DNA of 64,000 bases from Streptomyces humidus (lineage in GTDB: Bacteria > Actinomycetota > Actinomycetes > Streptomycetales > Streptomycetaceae): the NCBI RefSeq assembly GCF_014649655.1, contig NZ_BMTL01000032.1, positions 1 to 64,000 of the forward strand, written 5' to 3'. The notes below the pieces were generated by a model. It was not told the DNA's origin, did no database searches, and saw only the letters and a program-made list of their open reading frames with translations. This document shows positions 40,913-49,943 of the stretch, piece after piece. The position numbers and the translations under genes were made by a program. The number at the start of each line of letters is the position of its first letter. Positions within the stretch are counted from its first letter, which is position 1.

Positions 40913-43035
40913 CGACCGACTCCGGCTCCTTCCCCCGCAGGCACGCCCGCACCCAGCGTTTCACCCTCGGCGCGCCGCGTTCGTTCACGGTGGCCCCCGA
41001 CGGCTCGCGGGTCGTGTTCCTGCGGTCCGGCTCCGGCACGGACCGCGCGGGCGCCCTGTGGGTCCTCGATCCGGCCGACGGCACGGAACGCCTCGCCGCC
41101 GACCCGGGCACCCTGCTCGGCGGCGCCTCAGAGGACCTCTCGCCCGAGGAACGGGCGCGCCGCGAGCGCAGCCGCGAGGGCGGCGCCGGCATCGTCGGCT
41201 ATGCCACCGACGAGGCCGTGGAGCTGGCGTCTTTCGCCTTGTCAGGGCGGCTTTTCACGGCCGAGCTGCGGGCCGGGACGGCCGCCGAACTCCCGGTCGC
41301 CGGGCCGGTGATCGACCCCCGGCCGTCTCCCGACGGGCGGCTCGTCGCGTACGTCGCGGGAGGCGCTCTGCGGGTGGTGGGCGCCGGGGGCGAGGACGAC
41401 CGGGCGGTGGCGCAGCCGGAATCGGACACGGTTTCCTATGGATTGGCCGAGTTCATCGCGGCCGAGGAGATGGGTCGCCTGCGCGGTTTCTGGTGGGCTC
41501 CGGAGTCGGATCGGCTGCTGGTCGCGAGGGTGGACGACACGCCGGTGGAGCGGTGGTGGATCTCGGATCCGGCCCAGCCGAAACGTGACCCACAACACGT
41601 GCCCTACCCGGCCGCCGGGACGGCCAACGCGGAGGTGCGGCTGTTCGTGTTCGGGCTCGACGGGGTGCGTACCGAGGTCTCCTGGGACCGTTCGCGCTAC
41701 CCGTATCTGGCGCGGGTGCACTGGTCAGGGGCGGGGGCGCCGCTGCTGCTCGTACAGGCTCGCGACCAGCGCAGTCAGCTGTTTCTGGCGGTGGACACCG
41801 AGTCCGGGACGACCCGGATGGTGCATGCCGACGAAGATCGGATTTGGCTGGAACTTTTCCCCGGCGTGCCGTGCTGGAGCCCCTCCGGACAGCTGGTCCG
41901 GATCGCGGACGAGGGTGGTGCGCGGGTGCTCGCGGTGGGCGAACGCCCCCTCACCGGAGCCCAGTTGCATGTGCGGGCGGTGCTGGACGTGACGGCGGAC
42001 GACGTGCTGGTCTCGGCTTCCGCCGGGGAGGACGCGGTCGCGCCGGAGATCGGCGAGGTGCACGTCTACCGCGTCAACGAGCTCGGCGTGGAGCGCCTCT
42101 CCCAGGAGCCCGGGGTGCACTCGGCGGTGCGTGCGGGGTCGGTGACCGTCATGGTGTCGGCGGTGCCGGACCGGCCGGGGAGCGTGGCGCGGGTACTGCG
42201 CGAGGGGAAGCAGGCGGCGACCGTCCGGTCATATGCGGAGGATCCAGGTCTGTCCCCCCGCGTGACGTTCACCGAAGGGGGCGCACGGCGCATCCCGTGC
42301 GCCGTGCTTATGCCTACGGACTACCCCGGTGACACCCCTCTGCCGGTCCTCCTGGACCCCTACGGCGGGCCGCACGGCCAGCGGGTGCTGGCCGCGCACA
42401 ACGCGCATCTCACCTCGCAGTGGTTCGCCGACCAGGGCTTCGCCGTGATCGTCGCCGACGGCCGGGGCACACCGGGCCGCTCCCCCGCCTGGGAGAAGGC
42501 GATCAAGGACGAGGTGGCCGCGATCACCTTGCAGGACCAGGTGGACGCCCTGCACGCGCTCGCCGAACGCTTCCCGCTCGACCTGAACCGGGTGGCCGTG
42601 CGCGGCTGGTCCTTCGGCGGCTACCTGGCCGGACTCGCGGCGCTGCGCCGCCCCGACGTCTTCCATGCGGCGGTGGTCGGCGCCCCGGTCACCGACCTGC
42701 GCCTGTACGACACGCACTACCAGGAGCGCTACCTCGGCCACCCCGGCGAACACCCGGAGGTCTACCGGCGCAACTCGCTGATCGACGACGAGGGTCTGGT
42801 GGACGCGGTCGAGCCGGCCCGCCCGATGCTGATCATCCACGGGCTGGCGGACGACAACGTGGTGGTCGCCCACTCGCTGCGGCTGTCCTCGGCGCTGCTC
42901 GCCGCCGGCCGGCCGCACGAGGTGCTGCCCCTGTCCGGCGTGACCCACATGACCCCGCAGGAGCAGGTCGCCGAGAACCTGCTGCACCTGCAGCTGGACT
43001 TCCTCCGCCGCTCGCTGGGCCTCGTCCGGCCCTGA
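40909..43035 (+). CDS. S9 prolyl oligopeptidase / dipeptidyl peptidase IV-like
   Basis: 708 aa. The N-terminal beta-propeller (about 20-440, the DPP4-type region) is followed by an alpha/beta hydrolase domain with nucleophile S568 in GWSFGGYLAG, aspartate near D648 (HGLADDN) and H680 (SGVTHMT). There is no signal peptide, so it is probably cytoplasmic and trims peptides. It is convergent with, and shares a terminator with, the adjacent oligopeptide ABC transporter, so it could process imported peptides. ATG 40909 overlaps a short upstream ORF. Confidence 0.9.
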   Translation: MTTDSGSFPRRHARTQRFTLGAPRSFTVAPDGSRVVFLRSGSGTDRAGALWVLDPADGTERLAADPGTLLGGASEDLSPEERARRERSREGGAGIVGYATDEAVELASFALSGRLFTAELRAGTAAELPVAGPVIDPRPSPDGRLVAYVAGGALRVVGAGGEDDRAVAQPESDTVSYGLAEFIAAEEMGRLRGFWWAPESDRLLVARVDDTPVERWWISDPAQPKRDPQHVPYPAAGTANAEVRLFVFGLDGVRTEVSWDRSRYPYLARVHWSGAGAPLLLVQARDQRSQLFLAVDTESGTTRMVHADEDRIWLELFPGVPCWSPSGQLVRIADEGGARVLAVGERPLTGAQLHVRAVLDVTADDVLVSASAGEDAVAPEIGEVHVYRVNELGVERLSQEPGVHSAVRAGSVTVMVSAVPDRPGSVARVLREGKQAATVRSYAEDPGLSPRVTFTEGGARRIPCAVLMPTDYPGDTPLPVLLDPYGGPHGQRVLAAHNAHLTSQWFADQGFAVIVADGRGTPGRSPAWEKAIKDEVAAITLQDQVDALHALAERFPLDLNRVAVRGWSFGGYLAGLAALRRPDVFHAAVVGAPVTDLRLYDTHYQERYLGHPGEHPEVYRRNSLIDDEGLVDAVEPARPMLIIHGLADDNVVVAHSLRLSSALLAAGRPHEVLPLSGVTHMTPQEQVAENLLHLQLDFLRRSLGLVRP

Positions 43036-43042
43036 CACGGGC

Positions 43043-43078
43043 AACGGGCCGGGGCGACATGATGCGCCCCGGCCCGTT
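43043..43078. terminator. Terminator shared by S9 peptidase and opp operon
   Basis: Perfect 14-base stem AACGGGCCGGGGCG / CGCCCCGGCCCGTT with an 8-base loop, 8 bases after the peptidase stop and 124 bases after the opp operon end on the other strand. Confidence 0.8.
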
Positions 43079-43201
43079 CACGGCACCCGCACGGCCGTAC
43101 GCTGTTCAGCCTGACGCGTCCGTATATCGGATACGGGTCGGCCAAGTTGCCTGCGTGTTAACGGGGTTGCAGCGCAAACGCACAGGTGTGCGCCGCCCTG
43201 G

Positions 43202-44242
43202 TCAGGCCTCCCGTTCCTCCGGGGGGACCACCTGTTTCTCCTCCGCGAAGTGGCAGGCCGAGGCGTGGGCCGCGGGGCCCGTGGCGAACCGGAACTCCGC
43301 CGGGACGGCCAGCGCCGGCACCTCCAGGGCGCAGCGCTCCCGCGCCTTCCAGCAGCGGGTGCGGAAGCGGCAGCCGGAGGGGATGTCCGTCGGGGACGGC
43401 ACGTCGCCCGCCAGGATGATCCGCTCCCGGTGCTCCCGCGCCTCCGGGTCCGGCACCGGGACCGCGGAGAGCAGGGCCTGGGTGTAGGGGTGCGTGGGGT
43501 GGTCGTAGATCTCGGCGTCGCGGCCGGTCTCCACGATCCGTCCGAGGTACATGACCCCGACCCGGTCCGAGATGTGCCGGACGATCGACAGGTCGTGCGC
43601 GATGAAGAGGTAGGACAGGTCGAACTCGCTCTGCAGCCGGTCCATCAGGTTGATCACCTGCGCCTGGACCGACACGTCCAGCGCGGACACCGGCTCGTCG
43701 GCGACGATCACCTCCGGGCGCAGGGCCAGCCCGCGCGCGATGCCGATGCGCTGGCGCTGGCCGCCGGAGAACTGGTGCGGGTAGCGGTTGATGTACTCGG
43801 GGTTGAGACCGACGACGTCCAGCAGGTCCTGGACCCGTCTGCGCCGGTCGCCCTTGGGCGCCGCCTCGGGGTGGATCTCGAAGGGCTCCCCGATGATGTC
43901 GCCCACGGTCATGCGCGGGTTGAGGGAGGTGTACGGGTCCTGGAAGACCATCTGGATGTTGCGGCGGACGGCCTTCAGGGCCCGGCCCGACAGCCTGGTG
44001 ACGTCCTCGCCCTTGTAGCGGATCCGCCCCTGCGTCGGCCGCTCCAGGCTGACCAGCATCCTGGCGACGGTCGACTTGCCGCAGCCGGACTCCCCCACGA
44101 TGCCCAGGGTCTCGCCCCGGCCGAGCGTGAAGTCGACGCCGTCGACGGCCTTCACCGCGCCGACGTGCTTGCGGAAGACGATGCCCTGTGTCAGCGGGTA
44201 GTGCTTGTGCAGCCCGCTGACCTCCAGAACCGGCTCAGCCAT
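43202..44242 (-). CDS. Oligopeptide ABC transporter ATPase, OppF type
   Basis: 346 aa. Walker A GESGCGKSTVAR, signature FSGGQRQRIGIARGLAL, Walker B VIVADEPVSALD and switch His in FIAHDLSIVRHISDRVGVMY. The C-terminal oligopeptide-transporter extension has the cysteines SGCRFRTRCWKARERC that bind an Fe-S cluster in the family. It is the last gene of the first five-gene peptide importer and overlaps the OppD gene by 8 bases (ATGGCTGA). A close paralogue is at 50556. Confidence 0.9.
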   Translation of the reverse strand: MAEPVLEVSGLHKHYPLTQGIVFRKHVGAVKAVDGVDFTLGRGETLGIVGESGCGKSTVARMLVSLERPTQGRIRYKGEDVTRLSGRALKAVRRNIQMVFQDPYTSLNPRMTVGDIIGEPFEIHPEAAPKGDRRRRVQDLLDVVGLNPEYINRYPHQFSGGQRQRIGIARGLALRPEVIVADEPVSALDVSVQAQVINLMDRLQSEFDLSYLFIAHDLSIVRHISDRVGVMYLGRIVETGRDAEIYDHPTHPYTQALLSAVPVPDPEAREHRERIILAGDVPSPTDIPSGCRFRTRCWKARERCALEVPALAVPAEFRFATGPAAHASACHFAEEKQVVPPEEREA

Positions 44243-45269
44243 GCAGGCACTCCCTCCAGAAGTGGCACGCGCTCGTGCGGTCGGCGCGCCGCTCGGCGGC
44301 CCCGGCGATCCCTGCGGCAGCGATCCCAGTGGCAGCGACGGCCCCGGTGACCTCGTACAGCGGCGGCACGTCCGTGCGGCACACGTCCTGGGCCGCCGGG
44401 CAGCGCGGGTTGAAGGCGCAGCCCGGCGGGATGTTCATCAGGTTGGGCGGCAGGCCCTTGATGGCGTAGAGCTCCTGGCCCTTCTGGTCCAGGCGCGGGA
44501 TCGAGTCGAGCAGACCGCGGGTGTACGGGTGGGCCGGGGCCTTGTAGATGTCGTGGACCGGGGCGGACTCGACGATCCGGCCCGCGTACATCACGGCGAT
44601 GCGGTCGGCGACGTCCGCGACGACGCCCAGGTCGTGGGTGATGAGGATGAGGCCCATGTGGTACTCGCGCTGCAACTCCGCGAGCAGGTCCATGACCTGG
44701 GCCTGGACCGTGACGTCCAGGGCGGTGGTGGGCTCGTCGGCGATGATGAGCGCCGGTTCCAGGGCCATCGCCATCGCGATCATGATGCGCTGGCGCATCC
44801 CCCCGGAGAACTGGTGCGGGTAGTCCCTGACGCGTTCGCGGGCGGCCGGGATGCGGACCCGGTCCATCAGCTCGACGGCCCTGGCCCGCGCGTCCTTCCT
44901 CGACATGCCGCGGTGCACGACGAACATCTCGCCGAGCTGGTCGCCGACCGAGATCACGGGGTTCAGCGACGACAGCGCGTCCTGGAAGATCATCGCCATC
45001 TCGGCGCCCCGTACCTTCCTGCGGTCCTCCTCCTTGAGCTTGAGCAGGTCCGTGCCCCGGAAGACGATCTCGCCGGAGGCGATCCGGCCGGGCGGCATGT
45101 CGAGGATGCCCATGATCGCCTGGGCGGTGACGGACTTGCCGGAGCCGGACTCGCCGAGCACGGCGAGGGTCTCGCCCGCGTCCACGCCGTAGCTGACGCC
45201 GTTGACGGCCCGGGCGATCCCGTCCCGGGTGCGGAACTCCACGTGCAGGTCGCGTACTTCGAGCAGCAT
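44235..45269 (-). CDS. Oligopeptide ABC transporter ATPase, OppD type
   Basis: 344 aa. Walker A GESGSGKSVTAQ, signature FSGGMRQRIMIAMAMAL, Walker B LIIADEPTTALD, switch His in LITHDLGVVADVAD, and the C-terminal cysteine extension PPGCAFNPRCPAAQDVC. It pairs with OppF to energise peptide uptake. It begins 7 bases after the OppC stop and overlaps OppF by 8 bases. About as long as, and strongly similar to, the paralogue at 51697. Confidence 0.9.
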   Translation of the reverse strand: MLLEVRDLHVEFRTRDGIARAVNGVSYGVDAGETLAVLGESGSGKSVTAQAIMGILDMPPGRIASGEIVFRGTDLLKLKEEDRRKVRGAEMAMIFQDALSSLNPVISVGDQLGEMFVVHRGMSRKDARARAVELMDRVRIPAARERVRDYPHQFSGGMRQRIMIAMAMALEPALIIADEPTTALDVTVQAQVMDLLAELQREYHMGLILITHDLGVVADVADRIAVMYAGRIVESAPVHDIYKAPAHPYTRGLLDSIPRLDQKGQELYAIKGLPPNLMNIPPGCAFNPRCPAAQDVCRTDVPPLYEVTGAVAATGIAAAGIAGAAERRADRTSACHFWRECLHG

Positions 45270-45276
45270 CCGGCCG

Positions 45277-46317
45277 TCACCTCAGCTTCGGGTCGAGGGC
45301 GTCGCGCACCGCGTCGCCGAGCATGATGAACGCCAGGACCGTGACGGCCAGCGCGCCCGAGGGCCACAGCAGGGCGTGCGGGGCGTTGCGGATGTAGGGG
45401 GAGGCGGCGGAGATGTCGATGCCCCAGGAGACGGTCGGCGGCTTCAGGCCGACGCCGAGGTACGACAGGGTCGCCTCCAGCGAGATGTACGTGCCGAGCG
45501 CGATGGTCGCCACGACGATGACCGGGGCGACCGCGTTCGGGGTGATGTGGCGCAGCAGGACACGGGAGTGGGAGGCGCCCAGGGCGCGGGCGGCCTGGAC
45601 GTAGTCGTGCTGCTTGGCGGTGATCACCGAGCCGCGGGCGATGCGGGAGATCTGCGGCCAGCCGAGCAGCACCATGAACCCGATGACGGGCCAGACGGTG
45701 TTGCTCGTCACCACGGAGAGCAGGACGAGGCCGCCGAGGACGACCGGGATGGCGAAGAAGATGTCGGTGATCCGGGACAGGACGGAGTCCCCCGCCCCGC
45801 CGAAGAAGCCGGCGAGACCGCCGAGCACGCTGCCGAGCAGGGCGACGCCGAGCGTGGCCAGGAAACCGACCGTGACCGACGTGCGGGCGCCGTAGACCAC
45901 GCGGGTGTAGACGTCGCAGCCCTGGCCGTCGAAGCCGAAGGGGTGGCCCGGCTGGGAGCCTTCCTGGGCCTTGGACAGCTCGCACTTGAGGGGGCTCATC
46001 CAGGTGATGGAGCCGGGCCACAGGGAGATGAAGACCAGGAAGAGGATGACCAGCGCGGCCACGATGAAGACGGGGTTGCGGCGCAGTTCGCGCCAGGCGT
46101 CGGACCACAGGGAGCGAGCCCGTTCGCCCGCGGCCCCCTCCGCGTCCCCCTCAGCGTCCCGCTCGGGCGGTCCCGCGTCCGGCGGCCTCTCCAGGGTCTC
46201 GCCCTCCGCCGTGGCCAGGTCCATCGCCCCGCCCATGCCGGTGTCGGCGACGGCGCCGTTCTGAGGCGTACGGGCCGCGCCCGGCAGCTGGTACTCGGGC
46301 GGCGTCGGCTCAGGCAT
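45277..46317 (-). CDS. Oligopeptide ABC transporter permease, OppC type
   Basis: 346 aa with six membrane helices. A 70-residue charged cytoplasmic N-terminus precedes the OppC_N helix (PVFIVAALVILFLVFISLW). The EAA loop (AARALGASHSRVLLRHITPN) couples to the ATPase. The ending FIMLGDAVRDALDPKLR is family-typical. Its ATG overlaps the OppB stop by 8 bases (ATGCCTGA). Longer at the N-terminus than the paralogue at 52764. Confidence 0.9.
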   Translation of the reverse strand: MPEPTPPEYQLPGAARTPQNGAVADTGMGGAMDLATAEGETLERPPDAGPPERDAEGDAEGAAGERARSLWSDAWRELRRNPVFIVAALVILFLVFISLWPGSITWMSPLKCELSKAQEGSQPGHPFGFDGQGCDVYTRVVYGARTSVTVGFLATLGVALLGSVLGGLAGFFGGAGDSVLSRITDIFFAIPVVLGGLVLLSVVTSNTVWPVIGFMVLLGWPQISRIARGSVITAKQHDYVQAARALGASHSRVLLRHITPNAVAPVIVVATIALGTYISLEATLSYLGVGLKPPTVSWGIDISAASPYIRNAPHALLWPSGALAVTVLAFIMLGDAVRDALDPKLR

Positions 46318-47233
46318 AGCGGATCCTCGGGTCGAGTACGGCGTACAGGAGGTCGACGAGCAGGTTGGCCACCAGGAAGACCAGGACGAGGACGGTCACG
46401 AAGCCGACGACGGTCTGGGTGTTCTGGCGGAGGATGCCCTGGTAGAGCTGGTAGCCGACGCCGTGGATGTTGAAGATGCGCTCGGTGACGATCGCGCCGC
46501 CCATCAGGGCGCCGATGTCGGTCCCGATGAACGTCACGACGGGGATGAGGGAGTTGCGCAGCAGGTGCCGGGTGACGACCCGGCGCCGGGGCAGCCCCTT
46601 GGCGACGGCCGTGCGCACGTAGTCGGACCGCTTGTTCTCCGCGATGGAGGTGCGGGTCAGCCGGGTGACGTACGCCAGGGACACGGAGGCCAGCACCAGG
46701 CCCGGCACGATCAGTTCGCCGAAGGTGGCCTCGGTGGAGACCGAGGGCTTGATCCAGCCCCACTCGACGCCGAGCAGCAGTTGCAGCAGCAGACCGGTGA
46801 CGAAGGTGGGGACGGAGATGACCACGAGGGTGAGCAGCAGCACCCCCGTGTCGACGGGCCGGCCCCGGCGCAGGCCCGTCACGACGCCGAGGACGATGCC
46901 GATGACGATCTCGAAGAGGATCGCGACGATCGTCAGCCGGACGGTGACCGGGAACGCCGACGCCATCAGCTCGGTGACCGGCTGGCCGTTGAACGCCGTG
47001 CCGAAGTCTCCGGTGAAGATGTTCCCCAGGTAGGTCAGGTACTGCTGCCAGACCGGCTTGTCGAGGCCGAACTCCTTCCTCAGCTGGGCGGCGGTGGCCG
47101 GGTCGCACTGCCGGTCGCCGCACAGACCCGCGACGGGGTCGCCCATCACGTTCACCATCAGGAAGATCAGCAGCGTGGCCCCGATGAACACCGGGATCAT
47201 CTGGAGCAGACGCCGGACCACGTACCGGCCCAT
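46310..47233 (-). CDS. Oligopeptide ABC transporter permease, OppB type
   Basis: 307 aa, six helices, starting MGRYVVRRLLQMIPVFIGAT as OppB proteins do. A large outside loop includes the C-x-D-x-x-C pair (GLCGDRQCDP). The EAA loop is RTAVAKGLPRRRVVTRHLLR, and the end LVDLLYAVLDPRIRYA is nearly the same as in its paralogue. It begins only 6 bases after the binding-protein stop, so unlike in the BldK-like operon no processing hairpin separates them. Confidence 0.9.
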   Translation of the reverse strand: MGRYVVRRLLQMIPVFIGATLLIFLMVNVMGDPVAGLCGDRQCDPATAAQLRKEFGLDKPVWQQYLTYLGNIFTGDFGTAFNGQPVTELMASAFPVTVRLTIVAILFEIVIGIVLGVVTGLRRGRPVDTGVLLLTLVVISVPTFVTGLLLQLLLGVEWGWIKPSVSTEATFGELIVPGLVLASVSLAYVTRLTRTSIAENKRSDYVRTAVAKGLPRRRVVTRHLLRNSLIPVVTFIGTDIGALMGGAIVTERIFNIHGVGYQLYQGILRQNTQTVVGFVTVLVLVFLVANLLVDLLYAVLDPRIRYA

Positions 47234-47239
47234 GGCGGG

Positions 47240-48865
47240 TCAGCCGACCTTGATCTCGTCGTAGACCGGGACGGAGAACGGGTTGAGCTTGACGTCGGAG
47301 AGCCGCTCCGAGTAGCCGGCGCTGCCGTTCTGGTACCAGAGCGGGATGGCGGCCATGTTGTCGCGGACGACCCCCTCGGCCTGCTGGAAGAGCTGCACGG
47401 CCTTGGCGCTGTCGGTCTCGGTGTTGGCCTGGTTGACGAGCGAGTCGAACTGCTTGTTCGACCATTTGCCGTCGTTGGAGGAGGCATTCGTGTAGTAGAG
47501 CGGCTGGAGGAAGTTCTGGATGAGGGGGTAGTCCATCTGCCACCCCGCCCGGAAGGGGCCGCTCATCTTCCGTTCGCCGATCTGGGTGCGGAAGTCCGCG
47601 AAGGTGCCGACCGGATTGCCGACGCAGGCCTTCTCGTTGTCGAGGGCGTTGTTGATCGAGTTGCAGACCGCGTCGACCCACTGCTTGTGCGATCCGGCGT
47701 CCGCGTTGTAGCTGATCTTCACCTGGCCGCCGGGGAGGCCGCCGCCCTCCTTGATGAGCTGCTTCGCGGCCACGGGGTCGTAGTCGCAGGCGTCCCCGCA
47801 CAGGCCCGCCTTGAAGCCGCCCTCCGCGCCGAGCACCGGGGAGGTCCAGTCGGTGGCGGGGGTGCGGGTCTTCTGGAAGATCGTCTCGGTGATCTGCTTG
47901 CGGTCGATGGCGCGGGACAGGCCGGTGCGGACCTTGGCCGAGCCCGCGGTGTTCCACTTCGGGTCGTAGAACGGGAAGGCGAGCGTCTGGATGATGCCGG
48001 CCGGCGTGTTGAGGTAGCGGTCGCCCAGGTCGGCCTTGACGTTCTTGAGCTGGGCCGCGGGCACGTCGTCGACCACGTCGAGGTTGCCGGCCAGCAGGTC
48101 GGTGTAGGCCGTGTTGTTGTCGGTGTAGACCTTCAGGGTCACGCCGCCGTTCTGCGCCTTGTCGTCGCCCGGGTAGCCGTCCCACTTCTTCAGGACCATC
48201 TGGGAGCCCTTGGTGTACGAGTCGATCGCGTACGGACCGTTTCCGACCGGTTTCTTCAGCCAGCCGGCGTGGTCGCTGAAGAAGGACTGGGGCAGCGGCG
48301 CGAACGCGGGGTAGCCCAGGGTGTCGGGGAAGGTGGAGAACTTCTGCGTGAGCCTGACGGTGAAGGTCCTGTCGTCGACGACCTTCAGGCCGGAGAGGGC
48401 GGCGGCGGTCTGCTTGCCCGTCTCGGGGTGCACCTGGGCGTAGCCGTCGATGTACTGGAAGAAGTACGCGGTCTTCTGGTTGTTCTTCAGGCTCGCGCCG
48501 TAGTTCCAGGCGTCGACGAAGGACTTCGCCGTCACCTTCTCGCCGTTGCTGAACGTCCAGCCGTCCTTGACGGTGATGGTGAAGTTCTGGGAGTCCTTGG
48601 TGTCGATCTTCTCGGCCAGCATGTCCTCGGCCGCCCCCGTCTGCGGGTTGTACTTCTTCAGGCTGCGGAAGATCATGTCGAGGACCTTGCCGCCCTGCAC
48701 CTCGTTGGTGTTGGCCGGCTCCAGCGGGTTCTGCGGGTCTCCCCAGGACGAGCTGAGCACCGCGCCGCCGTCTCCGGCCCCGCTCGCCTGGCCCCCGCAG
48801 GCCGTCGCCGTGAGCGCCGCTGCCGCCGCCAGAGCGGCCCACCTGGCGTGCGTGGCTCCCCGCAT
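47240..48865 (-). CDS. Peptide-binding lipoprotein of first opp operon
   Basis: 541 aa family 5 solute-binding protein. The signal peptide (RWAALAAAAALTATAC) has lipobox TATAC, so it is anchored outside the membrane. The SBP_bac_5 features are SSWGDPQNPLEPANTNEVQG near the N-terminus and FTITVKDGWTFSNGEKVTAK. It catches peptides for the OppBCDF genes downstream. ATG 48865 has GAGGAGG upstream. The promoter region has two AT-rich inverted repeats. Confidence 0.9.
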   Translation of the reverse strand: MRGATHARWAALAAAAALTATACGGQASGAGDGGAVLSSSWGDPQNPLEPANTNEVQGGKVLDMIFRSLKKYNPQTGAAEDMLAEKIDTKDSQNFTITVKDGWTFSNGEKVTAKSFVDAWNYGASLKNNQKTAYFFQYIDGYAQVHPETGKQTAAALSGLKVVDDRTFTVRLTQKFSTFPDTLGYPAFAPLPQSFFSDHAGWLKKPVGNGPYAIDSYTKGSQMVLKKWDGYPGDDKAQNGGVTLKVYTDNNTAYTDLLAGNLDVVDDVPAAQLKNVKADLGDRYLNTPAGIIQTLAFPFYDPKWNTAGSAKVRTGLSRAIDRKQITETIFQKTRTPATDWTSPVLGAEGGFKAGLCGDACDYDPVAAKQLIKEGGGLPGGQVKISYNADAGSHKQWVDAVCNSINNALDNEKACVGNPVGTFADFRTQIGERKMSGPFRAGWQMDYPLIQNFLQPLYYTNASSNDGKWSNKQFDSLVNQANTETDSAKAVQLFQQAEGVVRDNMAAIPLWYQNGSAGYSERLSDVKLNPFSVPVYDEIKVG

Positions 48866-48922
48866 GGATGCCTCCTCGTTGACCGCGCGCCTGTCCTGAA
48901 ACGGCGACGTGCCGCCGACGCC

Positions 48923-48960
48923 AGGATTCTGATCCTCTGCCAGTCAATATCGGCATATTG
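48923..48960. promoter_or_regulatory. AT-rich inverted repeats upstream of first opp operon
   Basis: AGGAT-TCTG-ATCCT (48923-48936) and CAATAT-CGGC-ATATTG (48945-48960), in a rare AT-rich island 58-95 bases before the binding-protein start. Both have a 4-base spacer, fitting operators for a dimeric regulator such as the neighbouring XRE protein. Confidence 0.5.
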
Positions 48961-49117
48961 CGCAAAAGGTGCACCCTCACCACACCCGTACGGGTTGTGT
49001 CGGGGCCGGGAGGCGGTCGATCGGCCCGGCCGGGCCGTCCGGGGGCGTGCCCGGAGCACGCGGACGTCCCGCGCCTGCACGGCACGGGACGTCATGGAGC
49101 CGTTCTCGGGCGTCCGC

Positions 49118-49417
49118 TCAGCGGGGCGGCGCCTTGAAGACCACGTGGACCGCGCCGTGCGGCGACAGCGAGATCAGCAGGTTCGACGACAGGGCCGCCG
49201 CCAGCCGTTCCAGCAACGGCAGCGTCGGCACCCCGCGTCCGTGTTCCAGCCGCGACAGCGCACCCTGGCTCATGCCCGCCTGCGCGGCGAGCCGTTCCTG
49301 GGTCAGCCCCAGCTCCAGCCTCCTGGCCCGTACGGCCACCCCGAAGGGTCTCCCGAGCCACTCGCCCGGCACCGGGCCGCCGGCGCCGGCTCCCCTGCGA
49401 TGCGTCGCAGCCAACAC
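49118..49417 (-). CDS. Small XRE-family transcriptional regulator
   Basis: 99 aa from GTG 49417, chosen because GGGGAG lies 9 bases upstream; GTG codons at 49441 and 49462 would lengthen it by up to 15 residues. The helix-turn-helix is VRARRLELGLTQERLAAQAG and MSQGALSRLEHGRGVPTLPL. The C-terminus (NLLISLSPHGAVHVVFKAPP) is a short effector or dimer tail. It lies directly upstream of the first opp operon on the same strand and is the likely regulator of one or both peptide importers. Confidence 0.8.
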   Translation of the reverse strand: MLAATHRRGAGAGGPVPGEWLGRPFGVAVRARRLELGLTQERLAAQAGMSQGALSRLEHGRGVPTLPLLERLAAALSSNLLISLSPHGAVHVVFKAPPR

Positions 49418-49943
49418 TTCGTCACTCTCCCCGTTCGTCACAGCAGTCGGCGCCCCGCGCACGCCGGAAGGGGCACGCGAGCCGCTCTGCAGGTCAGGAC
49501 CGCCCGCCGACGGCGGGCGGTTCCGGGCTTGGGGAAGACTTGAGGGGGGCCTGTCATACCGCTCGATGCATGGCGTTCCAGGATGAGACGTTCCTCACGG
49601 CATACAGACCGAGTGATGGTGACGTAGCGCGCAGAAGCACCCAATCGCACGCGTCCGCGTCTTCTCGCGTTCCCGTCCGCGCGGTTTGCCCGGCACCGGT
49701 CGCGGCTGTCAATGCCCGTCGGCGAACAGGGCGGCGGCCGCGTCCGGCCGGCCGTTTGCACTCCGTCGGCGCACGGCCGATTCTGGCGTCGCGCTCCGGT
49801 GATCACCCGCCCGACTGCCCACCGCGGCAGGCCGGCAGGGCTTCTCACGGGGGTTCTGGTGAGTACGTCGAGACCGCCTGGAGCGCACACAGGCAGCCCG
49901 GCGCGAGCCGTCTGCCGGCTTACTCACTCGAAGGGAAAAGTGC
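49418..49943. promoter_or_regulatory. Divergent region XRE gene / secreted protein
   Basis: 526 bases without a supportable gene. It holds the inverted repeat ACCGCCCGCCG-A-CGGCGGGCGGT (49499-49521), a repeated CGTTCC around 49573-49595, and GAAGGG before the secreted-protein start. I see no convincing -35/-10 pair. Confidence 0.35.

Noticed and set aside
46463..49543. 1026-codon plus-strand open frame
   Set aside because: Antisense to OppB and the binding protein; composition is that of a reversed coding strand.
49438..49890. 150-codon minus-strand open frame upstream of the XRE gene
   Set aside because: Arg-rich, no ribosome site, spans an inverted repeat; no recognisable domain.
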